Of a stretch of DNA of 64,000 nt, positions 63,982 to 64,000 are shown piece by piece. The notes under the pieces were generated by a model. The model saw only the letters and a program-made list of their open reading frames with translations. It was not told the origin of the DNA and searched no databases. Every line of letters starts with the position of its first letter. The stretch's first letter is position 1. The DNA lies in the NCBI GenBank assembly GCA_017745175.1, contig JAGHZY010000004.1:62001-126000 (forward strand), given 5' to 3'. The translations under genes and the position numbers were made by a program. The stretch is from Sphingopyxis sp. GTDB taxonomy: Bacteria; Pseudomonadota; Alphaproteobacteria; Sphingomonadales; Sphingomonadaceae.

Positions 63982-64000
63982 ACAGGCCGTTTAACGGTAG

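Noticed and set aside
1..64000. Mobile element or genomic-island boundaries
   Set aside because: No transposase, integrase, direct-repeat pair or attachment site was seen. The tRNA-Leu at 58906-58990 has no integrase nearby, and I noticed no repeat of its 3' end.

Overview
The window reads as chromosomal DNA of a GC-rich sphingomonad (Alphaproteobacteria, Sphingomonadales; Sphingopyxis or Sphingomonas is my best guess). The evidence is high GC at third codon positions, operons tightened by ATGA/GTGA overlaps, sphingan-like exopolysaccharide (EPS) genes, and a sphingomonad-style tail with a CalB-type aldehyde dehydrogenase and an RcnB-like protein. No transposase, integrase, CRISPR array or rRNA was seen. 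The only RNA gene found is one tRNA-Leu.

Bases 1-50,000 hold two complete Wzx/Wzy-type EPS loci side by side. Locus A (1-26,204) contains: an unusual formyltransferase/adenylation-domain protein that runs off the left edge; two family-2 and two family-4 glycosyltransferases; two non-haem iron 2-oxoglutarate oxygenases; a flippase; a polymerase; a WecG-type transferase; a membrane-anchored glycosidase and an SGNH-like lipoprotein; an export set (outer-membrane export protein, beta-barrel, Wzz-like protein, separate BY-kinase-like ATPase); a SleB-like hydrolase; a phosphoglycosyl transferase; and rfbCBDA for dTDP-L-rhamnose. Locus B (26,238-49,996) contains: a polymerase, a fused Wzc autokinase, galU, a beta-helix protein, a catalytically dead aldehyde dehydrogenase homologue, ugd and a UDP-sugar epimerase, six glycosyltransferases, two acyltransferases, a lipoprotein export protein, a beta-barrel, an EEP-family membrane protein, a flippase, a pyruvyltransferase-like protein and a second phosphoglycosyl transferase. 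Together they predict one rhamnose-containing polymer that may carry amino-acyl or formyl groups, and one uronic-acid-containing polymer with acyl and pyruvyl decorations.

Bases 50,206-58,866 hold a large DUF2339 membrane protein and a copper island. A three-gene cnrYXH-like module (anti-sigma, periplasmic metal sensor, ECF sigma factor) is followed by copA and copB, and copC-copD diverge from it. Three promoters in the island share a GGG...TGCGTA signature that is a candidate target of the local ECF sigma factor.

Bases 58,906-64,000 hold tRNA-Leu(CAA), a methyltransferase, an AraC-type regulator with no obvious start codon, a coniferyl-aldehyde-dehydrogenase-like enzyme, an acetyl-CoA acetyltransferase and an RcnB-like protein.

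The two strongest signals outside the genes are the copper-island sigma promoters and a CTGC-N3/4-GCAG-type element. That element occurs in most promoter regions of locus B and also upstream of the acetyl-CoA acetyltransferase, but I found none in the intergenic regions of locus A. It suggests a carbon-storage-type regulator acting on EPS locus B.
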